From NCBI RefSeq assembly GCF_001865675.1, contig NZ_CP011319.1:1426001-1490000 (forward strand): a stretch of 64,000 nucleotides of DNA, read 5' to 3'. Numbering within the stretch: position 1 is the first letter of the stretch; each line of letters starts with the position of its first letter. A model generated the notes under the pieces. The model had not been told where the DNA came from and searched no databases. It saw nothing but the letters and a program-made list of their open reading frames with translations. Source of the stretch: Janthinobacterium sp. 1_2014MBL_MicDiv (GTDB lineage: Bacteria; Pseudomonadota; Gammaproteobacteria; Burkholderiales; Burkholderiaceae_D). The translations under genes and the position numbers were made by a program. This document shows positions 45,357-53,837 of this stretch, piece after piece.

Positions 45357-46454
45357 ATGAACGTTGAAGAGTTTTACCAGCACGCGTTGCAGAAGCGCGA
45401 TTTCAAGGCCGATGCCGCCCAGCGGCGCGCGGTCGACCGCCTGCAACTGTGCTACGACGAGTGGGTGGCCTACAAGGGCCAGCGCTCGAGCACCTTCAAG
45501 CGCCTGATCAACCGTCCCGCCGTGCCGAAAGGCGTGTACATGTGGGGCGGGGTAGGGCGCGGCAAGTCGTTCCTGATGGACAGTTTTTATTCCGTCGTAC
45601 CCCTGGTGCGCAAGACGCGCTTGCACTTCCACGAATTCATGCGCGGCGTGCACCAGCAGCTCGATGAATTGAAGGGCGTGGCCGATCCGCTCGACGAGGT
45701 CGCCAAGCGCATCGCCAAGAAATACCGTTTGATCTGCTTCGATGAATTCCACGTCTCGGACATCGCCGATGCGATGATCCTGTACAACCTGCTGTCGGCC
45801 CTGTTCGACAATGGCGTGTCCTTCATCATGACGTCGAACTACGATCCGGACCTGCTGTACCCGGACGGCCTGCACCGCGACCGCATGCTGCCGACCATCG
45901 CGCTGCTGAAGGAAAAACTCGACGTCATGAACGTCGACGCCGGCGTCGATTACCGCGGCCGCGCGCTGGAACAGGTGGAAAGCTACTACACGCCCCTCGG
46001 CGCGGCCACCGACAAGGCCCTGCGCGACGCCTACACGCGCATCGCCGAGACGGCCGACGAAGATGCGCGCATCCGCATCGAAAGCCGCGAAATCCACTGC
46101 CTGCGCCGCGCCGGCGGCATCATCTGGTTCGATTTCGCCACCCTGTGCGGCGGCCCCCGTTCGCAAAATGATTACCTGGAAATCGCCAGCCGCTTCCATA
46201 CAGTGATATTGTCCGGGATACCGGCCATGTCGGCGGCGCAGTCGTCCGAGGCGCGCCGCTTCACGTGGCTGATCGACGTGTTCTATGACCAGAAGGTCAA
46301 GCTGATCATGTCGGCCGAAGTGGCGCCCGACCAGCTGTACACGAATGGCATGCTGGCCAACGAGTTTCACCGTACCGTATCGCGCATCGTCGAGATGCAA
46401 TCGCGCGAATACATGGAAAAAGAACAGCGCGGCGCGGCCGACGCGATCGTTTGA
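45357..46454 (+). CDS. zapE: Cell division protein ZapE (AFG1-like ATPase)
   Basis: A 365-residue P-loop ATPase of the AFG1/ZapE family. Walker A is 'MWGGVGRGKSFLMD' (62-75), and Walker B is 'RLICFDEFHVSDIADAMIL' (about 125-143). The sensor-like 'FIMTSNYDPDLLYPDGLHRDRMLP' is a family hallmark. In E. coli ZapE acts on FtsZ at late division and under low oxygen. The start is uncertain: ATG 45357 begins the conserved part, and an ATG at 45327 would add ten residues; neither has a strong ribosome binding site. Confidence 0.92.
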   Translation: MNVEEFYQHALQKRDFKADAAQRRAVDRLQLCYDEWVAYKGQRSSTFKRLINRPAVPKGVYMWGGVGRGKSFLMDSFYSVVPLVRKTRLHFHEFMRGVHQQLDELKGVADPLDEVAKRIAKKYRLICFDEFHVSDIADAMILYNLLSALFDNGVSFIMTSNYDPDLLYPDGLHRDRMLPTIALLKEKLDVMNVDAGVDYRGRALEQVESYYTPLGAATDKALRDAYTRIAETADEDARIRIESREIHCLRRAGGIIWFDFATLCGGPRSQNDYLEIASRFHTVILSGIPAMSAAQSSEARRFTWLIDVFYDQKVKLIMSAEVAPDQLYTNGMLANEFHRTVSRIVEMQSREYMEKEQRGAADAIV

Positions 46455-46464
46455 GGCAGGAAAA

Positions 46465-47181
46465 ATGAACATGATGGCAAATACACTCTACAAGCTGGCA
46501 ACGGGCATGGGCCTGGCCCTGGTCTTGTCCGCCTGCGCGCACCAGGGCGGCACCGCATTGGATGAAGTCGGTGCGCCGCAAGTGCCGGCCACCTTGTCCG
46601 TCGACGAAGCCGATGCCAAGCTGAAGCTGGCGGCCAGCGAACGCGAGGCGGCTGAAAATGAATTCGCCGCGCGCGAGCAGGAATGCTACAACAAGTTCTT
46701 CGTGAACAGCTGCCTCGACAAGGCGAAGGAAAAGCGCCGCCTGATCCTCGTGCGCCTGCGCGCCGTCGAGGCCGAAGCGAATCACTTCAAGCGCGCCGAG
46801 TCCGTGCGCCTGCGCGATATCGACCTGGCCAAGACCCAGGAAGATGCGCGCCTCGATGCCGAGCAGCGCGCCGCCGCCGTGCCCAAGCCCGTGAAAGTGG
46901 TCGCGCCCGAGCCGGCGCCGCCCAAGCCGCAAGGCAAGAGCGTGGCCGAGCGCGAAGCCGAACATGCGGCCAAGCTGCAGAAACTGGCCGCCGAGGAAGC
47001 CGCCGAGGCGCCGCGCCGTGCCGCCCGCGAAGCGCAATTTGCGAAAAAACAGGCGGAAGCCGTGGCGCGCCAGAAGAGAGTGGCGCAGCGCCTGGCCGAG
47101 CGCCAGGCCGAGGCGGACGCCAAGGCGGCCAAGGCGGCCGCTGCCAGCACGCCGGCCACCGCCGTTCCGCCCGCCAAGTAA
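46465..47181 (+). CDS. Predicted coiled-coil lipoprotein
   Basis: A 238-residue protein. 'ANTLYKLATGMGLALVLSACAHQGG' is a lipoprotein signal with lipobox LSAC. The mature chain is strongly helical and charged (Ala/Glu/Lys/Arg-rich from about 40 to 120 and again from 160 to the end), consistent with coiled coil, with a Pro-rich break ('VVAPEPAPPKPQGK'). A Cys pair lies in 'QECYNKFFVNSCLDKAKEKRR'. It follows zapE by 10 bp and is probably cotranscribed. I do not recognise the family; a periplasmic structural or envelope role is possible. Confidence 0.75.
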   Translation: MNMMANTLYKLATGMGLALVLSACAHQGGTALDEVGAPQVPATLSVDEADAKLKLAASEREAAENEFAAREQECYNKFFVNSCLDKAKEKRRLILVRLRAVEAEANHFKRAESVRLRDIDLAKTQEDARLDAEQRAAAVPKPVKVVAPEPAPPKPQGKSVAEREAEHAAKLQKLAAEEAAEAPRRAAREAQFAKKQAEAVARQKRVAQRLAERQAEADAKAAKAAAASTPATAVPPAK

Positions 47182-47326
47182 GTCCGCCTGGCAGGGGCAT
47201 GCCGGAAATGGCGTGCCCTAAGCCGCGCGGCAGGTTAAACTACGCACTTGCCGGCGATCCCGGCACGGATGGCTGTCTGCGCATGCTGCGCGCGCCTGTT
47301 GAACAACACTGCCTGGAACGCAACAC

Positions 47327-47527
47327 ATGAGCGATGCACAGCATATAGAGCGGCGCCTGATTGAACTCGACGTGGAACACCGTGACCTCGATACCGTCAT
47401 CGAGTTGCTGATACTCGATGGCCATCATGACGAACTGCAATTGCGCCGCTTGAAAAAGCGCAAGTTGCAGTTGAAAGATCACATCACCTTGCTGAAAATG
47501 CAATTGGTGCCCGACGTTCCGGCCTGA
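47327..47527 (+). CDS. DUF465 (YdcH-like) small protein
   Basis: A 66-residue helical-hairpin protein: 'IERRLIELDVEHRDLDTVIELL' then 'ELQLRRLKKRKLQLKDHITLL'. The 'RRLKKRKLQLKD' stretch is the hallmark of the DUF465/YdcH family, whose role is unknown. It is complete in length. Confidence 0.8.
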   Translation: MSDAQHIERRLIELDVEHRDLDTVIELLILDGHHDELQLRRLKKRKLQLKDHITLLKMQLVPDVPA

Positions 47528-47564
47528 CCGGCGCCAGTAGCGTCCAGCCTTCATTAAGTATATT

Positions 47565-49619
47565 TTGACCGATCACAATTTATTGCCTGCAAGCCAAGAC
47601 GGCCAGCCCGCTGATCTGCCAGCAAATCTGCCAGCCGAATCCCAGGCAGCGCCTGGCAAGCACGATGCCGACATCGAGCGCCTGTTCGGCGCCGGCGGCC
47701 CGCTGGGTCCGGCCGTGGGCAGCTACAAGCCGCGTCGTTCGCAAACGGAGATGGCCAAGGCCATCGCCCACGCCATCGACAGCCAGACCACGCTGATCGC
47801 CGAGGCGGGCACGGGCACGGGCAAGACCTTTGCTTACCTGGTGCCGGCCCTGATGTGGGGCGGCAAGACCATCGTTTCCACGGGCACCAAGAACTTGCAG
47901 GATCAATTGTTCCTGCGCGATATCCCGACCGTGCGCGCCGCGCTGCAGGCACCCGTCTCCGTGGCCCTGCTGAAGGGCCGCTCGAACTACGTCTGCCATT
48001 ACCATCTGGAACGCACCTTGCAAAATGGCCGCATGACGTCGCGCGACGACGTGGGGCATTTGCGCGAAATCTCGCGTTTCATCAAGATGACGAGCTCCGG
48101 CGACAAGGCGGAACTGGCCAAGGTGCCGGAAAACGCCATGATCTGGAACCTGGTGACGTCCACGCGCGACACCTGCATGGGCGCCGAGTGCCAGTATTAC
48201 CAGGATTGCTTCGTCATGAAGGCCCGCAAGGAAGCCCAGCAGGCCGACGTGGTGGTGGTCAACCACCACCTGTTCTTTGCCGACGTGGCCCTGAAGGACA
48301 CGGGCGTGGCGGAATTGCTGCCCTCGGCCAATACCATCATCTTCGATGAGGCGCACCAGTTGCCCGACACGGCAACCCTGTTCTTTGGCAATACGGTGTC
48401 GACTTCGCAAATCCTGGAACTGTGCCGCGACGTGCTGGCCGAAGGCCTCGCCCATGCGCGCGGCATCGACTGGGCCAAGACGGTCACGGTGGTGGAAAAG
48501 GCTGCGCGCGACCTGCGCCTGACCTTCCCGCAGGATATCGTGCGCCTGTCCCTGCCGCAGATCGCCCCGTCGAGCGATTTCTTCCCCGCGCTCGACACCC
48601 TCAAGGATGAACTGGACGGCATGGTAGCCGTGCTGGAAACCCAGGCGGAACGGGCGGAAACGCTGGAGCAATGCCGCGTGCGCGGCGTGGAACTGGCGCA
48701 GCAGCTGAGCGGCTGGAAGTTCGACCCGAAGGCCAAGGTCGCGGCCGGCGAAGAAGCCGTGTTCTGGGTGGAAGCGTTTTCCAGCTCCCTGCAATTGCAC
48801 AAGACGCCGCTGTCGATCGCGCCGATCTTCAACAACCAGCGCGAAGGCACGCCGCGCAGCTGGATCTTCACGTCGGCCACCCTGGCCGTGAAAAACGATT
48901 TCAAGCATTTCTCGGAACAGATGGGCTTGACGGGCGAACCGTCGCATACCTGGCCGAGTCCCTTCGACTATGGCCAGCAGGGCTTGCTGTTCGTGCCGCA
49001 AAACCTGCCGCAGCCGAACTCGCTGGGCTACACGGACGCCGTCATCGACTGCGCCTTGCCCATCATCGAGGCGGCGGGCGGGCGCACTTTCTTCCTGTGC
49101 ACCACCTTGCGCGCCGTGAAGCGGGCGGCCGAGCGCCTGGCCGACGAGTTCAAGCAGCGCGGCTTGAACTTCCCTCTGTTCGTGCAGGGCGACCGGGGCC
49201 GCACGGAATTGCTGGACCAGTTCCGCGCCGCCGGCAATGGCGTGCTGATCGGCAGCCAGAGCTTCTGGGAAGGCGTCGACGTGCGCGGCGACGCGCTGTC
49301 GCTGGTGATCATCGACAAGCTGCCATTCGCGCCGCCCGACGATCCCGTGCTGGCCGCGCGCATCGAAGTGATGGAAAAGCAGGGCAAGAACGGTTTCATG
49401 CACCACTCGCTGCCGGAAGCCATCATCAACCTGAAGCAGGGCGCGGGCCGCTTGATCCGCGACGAGGGCGACCGTGGCGTGCTGATGATCTGCGATCCGC
49501 GCCTCATTTCCAAGCCGTATGGCAAGCGCATCTGGCAAAGCCTGCCGCCGTTCAAGCGCACGCGCGACACGGCCGAAGTGGTCGAGTTCTTCCGCAACCT
49601 GCCGGCCCGGGCCGGGTAG
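47565..49619 (+). CDS. YoaA/DinG-type ATP-dependent DNA helicase
   Basis: A 684-residue superfamily 2, XPD-like 5'-3' helicase. Walker A is 'AEAGTGTGKTFAYL' (80-93), and the DEAH box is in 'TIIFDEAHQLPDTATLF' (about 261). Four Cys in 'NYVCHYHLERT' and 'DTCMGAECQYYQDCFVMKAR' (about 143-214) fit the iron-sulfur cluster of this family. The C-terminal motifs include 'IGSQSFWEGVDVRGDAL' and 'QGAGRLIRDEGDRGVL'. These enzymes help repair stalled forks. The start appears to be TTG at 47565; no ATG precedes the conserved part in frame. Confidence 0.9.
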   Translation: MTDHNLLPASQDGQPADLPANLPAESQAAPGKHDADIERLFGAGGPLGPAVGSYKPRRSQTEMAKAIAHAIDSQTTLIAEAGTGTGKTFAYLVPALMWGGKTIVSTGTKNLQDQLFLRDIPTVRAALQAPVSVALLKGRSNYVCHYHLERTLQNGRMTSRDDVGHLREISRFIKMTSSGDKAELAKVPENAMIWNLVTSTRDTCMGAECQYYQDCFVMKARKEAQQADVVVVNHHLFFADVALKDTGVAELLPSANTIIFDEAHQLPDTATLFFGNTVSTSQILELCRDVLAEGLAHARGIDWAKTVTVVEKAARDLRLTFPQDIVRLSLPQIAPSSDFFPALDTLKDELDGMVAVLETQAERAETLEQCRVRGVELAQQLSGWKFDPKAKVAAGEEAVFWVEAFSSSLQLHKTPLSIAPIFNNQREGTPRSWIFTSATLAVKNDFKHFSEQMGLTGEPSHTWPSPFDYGQQGLLFVPQNLPQPNSLGYTDAVIDCALPIIEAAGGRTFFLCTTLRAVKRAAERLADEFKQRGLNFPLFVQGDRGRTELLDQFRAAGNGVLIGSQSFWEGVDVRGDALSLVIIDKLPFAPPDDPVLAARIEVMEKQGKNGFMHHSLPEAIINLKQGAGRLIRDEGDRGVLMICDPRLISKPYGKRIWQSLPPFKRTRDTAEVVEFFRNLPARAG

Positions 49620-49627
49620 CGTTTTCC

Positions 49628-49761
49628 GCCGGCGCCCGCGCGCCGGCACGGTTGCTTTTCTAATTTCTCCTTTGCAATCAAATGCCTGGCGTATTACACG
49701 CGGCGCCGGCCTGCGCGCCGGCCATGCCAGAAAACGGCGTGATCGTGCCATGTTCTGGCAT
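49628..49761. promoter_or_regulatory. Hairpins and dyad upstream of the TIR gene
   Basis: GCCGGCGC (49628-49635) and GCGCCGGC (49640-49647) form a tight hairpin after the helicase gene; a second GCGCCGGC-rich palindrome lies near 49703-49722. Further on, ATGCCAGAA (49724-49732) and TTCTGGCAT (49753-49761) form a perfect 9-bp dyad with a 20-base spacer. The 140 bp from the dyad to the TIR start contains no other gene. The dyad could be the operator of the TIR operon. Confidence 0.35.
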
Positions 49762-49900
49762 TGTGTCGAATGTCCAGGACGCCAGACACATCTTTGCGCC
49801 AGCGCAAACAGGCCGTTACCCAGCGGATTAGAGTGAGCTCATGCCTTGCAGGATCAAGGCGCGGCGACGGCATCGCCGCACGGGGAACAGGGGGGATGCC

Positions 49901-50506
49901 ATGGATATCCGCTACGGCTGTTTCTTGAGTTATGCGCACGGCCAATATGCGTTCATGAACAAGTTCAAGAATGACCTCATCGAGGCACTGGCCTGCTACC
50001 TGGAGCCGCACCTCGATCGCGAGGAAGTCCTGTTCATCGACAGCGAACAACTGGGCGGCGGCGACGATATCGACCTGCGCGTGGCGCGCGCCATGTGCCA
50101 GAGCGTGTGCATGATCGTGCTGTACACGCCGAAATACGAGGCGCATGGCTATACGCGGCGCGAGTTTGCCGCCATGCAACTGATCGAACAGGAGCGCCGC
50201 GCCTGGTACGAGCTGCCCAGCCATTTGATCATTCCCATCATCATGACGCGCCATCCGGACGGCCTGCCGCCGCAGATCACGGAGTCGGGCCTGTACGTCG
50301 ATTTTTCCGGCTATACCCTGGCCAGCGGCGACCTGAAGTCGAATCCGCAATACCTGCCCGACATCGAACGCATCGTGCAGCGCATTGCCACGCACTACCA
50401 CTTGCTCAAGCGTTCGACGCCGCCGGGCCACGATTGCAGCCGCTTCGTGTTGCCCGCCATCCCGCCGGAATGGCGTGCCGTTCCGCCTCCGCACTTTCCA
50501 CGTTAA
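49901..50506 (+). CDS. TIR-domain protein
   Basis: A 201-residue cytosolic protein, almost entirely one TIR-like domain. The first strand is 'YGCFLSYAHGQYAFMNKFKNDLIEAL' (5-30), box-2-like 'VLFIDSEQLGGGDDIDLRVARAMCQSVCMIVLYTPKYEAHGYTRREFAAMQ' follows, and E88 lies where TIR NADases carry their catalytic Glu. A later 'LIIPIIMTRHPDGLPPQI' completes the fold. Bacterial TIR proteins often degrade NAD or make NAD-derived signals in immunity; related TIR-like proteins (FxsC) occur beside ATPase-TPR proteins in actinobacteria. ATG 49901 follows GGGGGA. The stop is 21 bp before the ATPase-TPR gene, so the two form an operon. NADase activity is inferred, not shown. Confidence 0.78.
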   Translation: MDIRYGCFLSYAHGQYAFMNKFKNDLIEALACYLEPHLDREEVLFIDSEQLGGGDDIDLRVARAMCQSVCMIVLYTPKYEAHGYTRREFAAMQLIEQERRAWYELPSHLIIPIIMTRHPDGLPPQITESGLYVDFSGYTLASGDLKSNPQYLPDIERIVQRIATHYHLLKRSTPPGHDCSRFVLPAIPPEWRAVPPPHFPR

Positions 50507-50527
50507 TCCACGTCAAAAGGTCCTGTC

Positions 50528-52996
50528 ATGGAATGCCAACGCCTGTCCCTACCGCCTTTGAACGCCCCTGGCGAAGTCGTCACCTTCTATTCCTACAAGG
50601 GCGGTACCGGCCGCACCATGGCGCTGTCGAATATCGCCGTGCTGCTGGCGCGGCGCGAAAACGCCAGCGTGCCGGTGCTGATGCTGGACTGGGACATGGA
50701 GGCGCCGGGACTGCACCATTACTTCGAGCAGCACGAGGAGCGCCCCGGCGTGCTCGAATTTTTCGAGGCTTGCCGCCAGCAGCTTGAACGCTATAGCCTG
50801 GAAGGCGCGGGCGGGCAGGGCGCGGGGCGCGAGGATGCGGCGCTGGCGCAGCGCGTGCTCGACGCCATCGACTGGCAGCAGTACGTGGTGCGCGTCGACC
50901 AGGGCAGTCCGCTGTACCTGATGCGCGCGGGCCGCTTCGACGCCAGCTATGGCGAGCGCCTGGCGCAGATGCGCTGGGACCAGCTGTTCGACAGCTGCCC
51001 GGCGCTGTTCCGCTGCTTCGCCGACACGCTGGCGCGGCATTTCCGCTATGTGCTGGTCGACTCGCGCACGGGGCGCACGGACAGCGCCGGCATCTGCACC
51101 ACCTTGCTGCCGAAAAAGCTGGTGGTGGTCTTCACGCCGAACCGGCAAAGCCTGGAAGGCGTCGATGCGCTCGTCACGCGCGCCATCGAGTACCGCCGCA
51201 GTCATGAAGACGAACAGCGGCCGCTGCTCGTGTATCCCTTGCCGTCGCGCATAGAAATGGGCGATGGCGCCCAGCGCGCCGAGTGGCGCCGCGGCGATGC
51301 GCACAAGGGCATCGCCGGTTTCCAGCCCATGTTCGAGCGCCTGCTGCGCGCCTCGTACGGCTTGCCGCACATCGCCCTCGACAGTTATTTCGACGAAGTC
51401 CAGCTGCAGCAGACGAAAACCTTCGCGTATGGCGAGCAGCTGGCCGTGCGCATCGATCAGGGCGGCGACCGCTTTTCGCTGACGCGCACCTTCGAGGCTT
51501 TCCTGCACTGGCTGACGGGCGGCTACTTTCCCTGGCAATCGAGCCGCGAAATCGCCTTGCTGGCGGCCATCGGCGAAGCGCGCCAGGCCCTGCAGCTGGA
51601 ACCGGGGCGCGCCGTGGCCCTGCCGCTGGCGCGCGACCTGGCCCGTTTGGGCGAGCTGTACCGCAAGGACGGGCGCAGCACGCAGGCGCTCGACGCCTTC
51701 CGGCAAAGCGTCGAGATCCGCGTGCGCCTGCTGGGCGAGGAGCATCCGGACAGCCTTGCCGGCAAGAGCGGCATGGCGCGCCTGCTGCGCCAGCTGGGCA
51801 AGCTCGACGAGGCGCGCTTCCTCGAGGAGGACGTGGCCGACGTGCGCGAGCGGCTGCTGGGCGCCGAACATCCCGATACCCTGGCCGCCAGGGCATGCCT
51901 GGCGCAAACCCTGGTGCAGCAGGGCGAGCTGGCGGCGGGCCTGCGGCTGCAGGATGCGGTGCTGGCCACGTATGCGCGCATGCTGGGCGGCGAGCATCCG
52001 ATGACCCTGGGGGCGATGGACAACCGCGCCGCCACCTTGCTGCACATGGGGCGGCTGGCGCAGGCGCAGCAAGTGCTGGCCAAGGTGGTGGCGGCGCGCG
52101 AGCGCCTGTTCGGCGCCGAGCATGGCGACACCTTGCGCAGCAAGCTGGCCCTGGCGCAGGCGCTGGGGCGCGACGGCGACCTGGAAGGCGCGCGGCGCCT
52201 GCTCGATGTCGTCCTGCAAGCCCAGGAGCGGCGCCTCGGCGGCGACCATGCGGCGACCCTGGTCACGCGCGATTTGCTGGCCGATATCGTGGCGAGGCAG
52301 GGTGACTGGGCCGGCGCGCGCCAGCTGCATGAAGACCAGGTGGCGGCGCGCGAGCGCACGCGCGGCCTCGACCATCCGGAAACCCTGATGAGTCAGCGCA
52401 AGCTGGCCGAGGCGCTGTTGCGGCGTGGCGAGCTCGATGCGGCGCGCAGCGTGCAGGAGCAGGTGCTGGAAGTGCATGCGCGCCTGTTGGGCGAAGACCA
52501 CCTCGATACCTTGCACAGCAAGAAGCAGCTGGCCGGCACCCTGCAGCAGCAGGGCGAAAGCGAGGCGGCGCGCCTGCTGGAGGATGCCGTGCTCAGCGGT
52601 AGCGATCGCCTGCTGAACGCGCCCGCCAGCGGCGGCAAGGCGCAGCCGCACGCGGAGAGCGTGCTGGACGGCGCGCGCCATCTGCAGGAAACCATCCTGG
52701 CGGGCCGCGCCGGCGGGCACGAGGCAGCGGAGCCGGAAACCCTGGCCAGCATGATCGGCATGCTGCAAGGCATGATCGAGCGCGAACAGTATCTGCAGGC
52801 GGGCGAACTGGCCGAGCACCTGAAGGCGTGCCTGCTGCGTCCCGGCGTGCCAGGCAAGCTGCGCAAGCGCGGCATGGCGCAGCTGAAACGCATGTACAAA
52901 TTGCAAGGCGATCTCGATGGCTTGCTGGCCTTGCAGGAAGACGAAGTGCAGGCGCTGGAAGGAGCGTTGTCGGAAGCGCGCATCGAGCCGCGCTGA
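50528..52996 (+). CDS. KGGTGR-motif SIMIBI ATPase fused to tetratricopeptide repeats
   Basis: An 822-residue two-part protein. Residues 15-330 form a ParA/MinD-like P-loop ATPase with deviant Walker A 'YSYKGGTGRTMALSNIA' (21-37), 'LMLDWDMEAPGLHHYF' (51-66) and 'YVLVDSRTGRTDSAGICTTLLP' (about 177-198). Residues about 350-720 hold about eight 42-residue repeats of the kinesin-light-chain/NB-ARC-associated TPR type, each with 'LLGxEHPDTL'. The tail is helical. This is the architecture of KGGVGR-variant ATPases found with TIR proteins. The TPR part probably binds a protein or ligand and the ATPase switches state, with the TIR protein as partner. The role is inferred from architecture and gene pairing. 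Confidence 0.82.
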   Translation: MECQRLSLPPLNAPGEVVTFYSYKGGTGRTMALSNIAVLLARRENASVPVLMLDWDMEAPGLHHYFEQHEERPGVLEFFEACRQQLERYSLEGAGGQGAGREDAALAQRVLDAIDWQQYVVRVDQGSPLYLMRAGRFDASYGERLAQMRWDQLFDSCPALFRCFADTLARHFRYVLVDSRTGRTDSAGICTTLLPKKLVVVFTPNRQSLEGVDALVTRAIEYRRSHEDEQRPLLVYPLPSRIEMGDGAQRAEWRRGDAHKGIAGFQPMFERLLRASYGLPHIALDSYFDEVQLQQTKTFAYGEQLAVRIDQGGDRFSLTRTFEAFLHWLTGGYFPWQSSREIALLAAIGEARQALQLEPGRAVALPLARDLARLGELYRKDGRSTQALDAFRQSVEIRVRLLGEEHPDSLAGKSGMARLLRQLGKLDEARFLEEDVADVRERLLGAEHPDTLAARACLAQTLVQQGELAAGLRLQDAVLATYARMLGGEHPMTLGAMDNRAATLLHMGRLAQAQQVLAKVVAARERLFGAEHGDTLRSKLALAQALGRDGDLEGARRLLDVVLQAQERRLGGDHAATLVTRDLLADIVARQGDWAGARQLHEDQVAARERTRGLDHPETLMSQRKLAEALLRRGELDAARSVQEQVLEVHARLLGEDHLDTLHSKKQLAGTLQQQGESEAARLLEDAVLSGSDRLLNAPASGGKAQPHAESVLDGARHLQETILAGRAGGHEAAEPETLASMIGMLQGMIEREQYLQAGELAEHLKACLLRPGVPGKLRKRGMAQLKRMYKLQGDLDGLLALQEDEVQALEGALSEARIEPR

Positions 52997-53090
52997 GCAT
53001 GTGCCCCGCAGCGGTGCGGCGGCATAAAAAATGCGGCCGATCGTCGTGCGGTACGCGCAGTGTTGGCATTGCTTCAGGTAAAATCTCGTT

Positions 53091-53828
53091 ATGAGAATTC
53101 TTATCAGTAACGACGACGGCTACCTGGCGCCGGGCCTGGCGGCACTGGCCGATGCTCTGGCGCCCATCGCCGAGATCGTGGTGGTGGCGCCGGACAGCAA
53201 CCGTTCGGGCGCCTCCAATTCGCTGTCGCTGGACCGGCCGCTGTCCGTGCACAAGGCCGCCAACGGCTTTTACTTTGTCAACGGCACGCCGACCGACTGC
53301 GTGCACGTGGCGCTGACGGGCATGCTGATCGAGCGTCCCGACCTGGTGGTGTCCGGTATCAACAATGGCCCCAATATGGGCGACGACACCCTGTATTCGG
53401 GCACCGTGGCGGCCGCCACGGAAGGCTATCTGTTCGGCATCCCGGCCATCGCCTTTTCGCAGTCCGAGTTTGGCTGGGCCAACCTGGACGCGGCCGCGCG
53501 CGTGGCGCGGGAAATCGTCGAGCGCCGTTTTGACGCCTTGCAGAAACCGTACCTGTTGAACGTGAATATCCCGGCCATTCCGTACGAGCAATTGCAAGGC
53601 GTGGTGGCCACGCGCCTGGGCAAGCGCCATTCGGCCGAGCCGGTCATCCGCGCGCTGGACCCGCGCGGCCGTGAAATTTTCTGGATCGGTCCGGCCGGCG
53701 CCACCAAGGAAGGCGGTCCCGGCACGGATTTTTACGCGATTCAGCAAGGACAAGTCTCGATCACGCCGCTGCAGATCGACCTCACGCATACCACCCAACT
53801 CGATGCACTGGCCCAAGGCCTGGCATGA
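53091..53828 (+). CDS. surE: 5'/3'-nucleotidase SurE
   Basis: A 245-residue metal-dependent nucleoside monophosphatase. The N-terminal 'MRILISNDDGYLAPGLAALA' carries the metal-binding D8/D9. 'APDSNRSGASNSLSLDRPL' and 'VVSGINNGPNMGDDTLYSGTVAAATEG' are the remaining active-site motifs. It is first in the surE-pcm-nlpD-rpoS order conserved in beta- and gammaproteobacteria, and 9 bp separate it from pcm. Confidence 0.96.
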   Translation: MRILISNDDGYLAPGLAALADALAPIAEIVVVAPDSNRSGASNSLSLDRPLSVHKAANGFYFVNGTPTDCVHVALTGMLIERPDLVVSGINNGPNMGDDTLYSGTVAAATEGYLFGIPAIAFSQSEFGWANLDAAARVAREIVERRFDALQKPYLLNVNIPAIPYEQLQGVVATRLGKRHSAEPVIRALDPRGREIFWIGPAGATKEGGPGTDFYAIQQGQVSITPLQIDLTHTTQLDALAQGLA

Positions 53829-53837
53829 CCGCTGACT

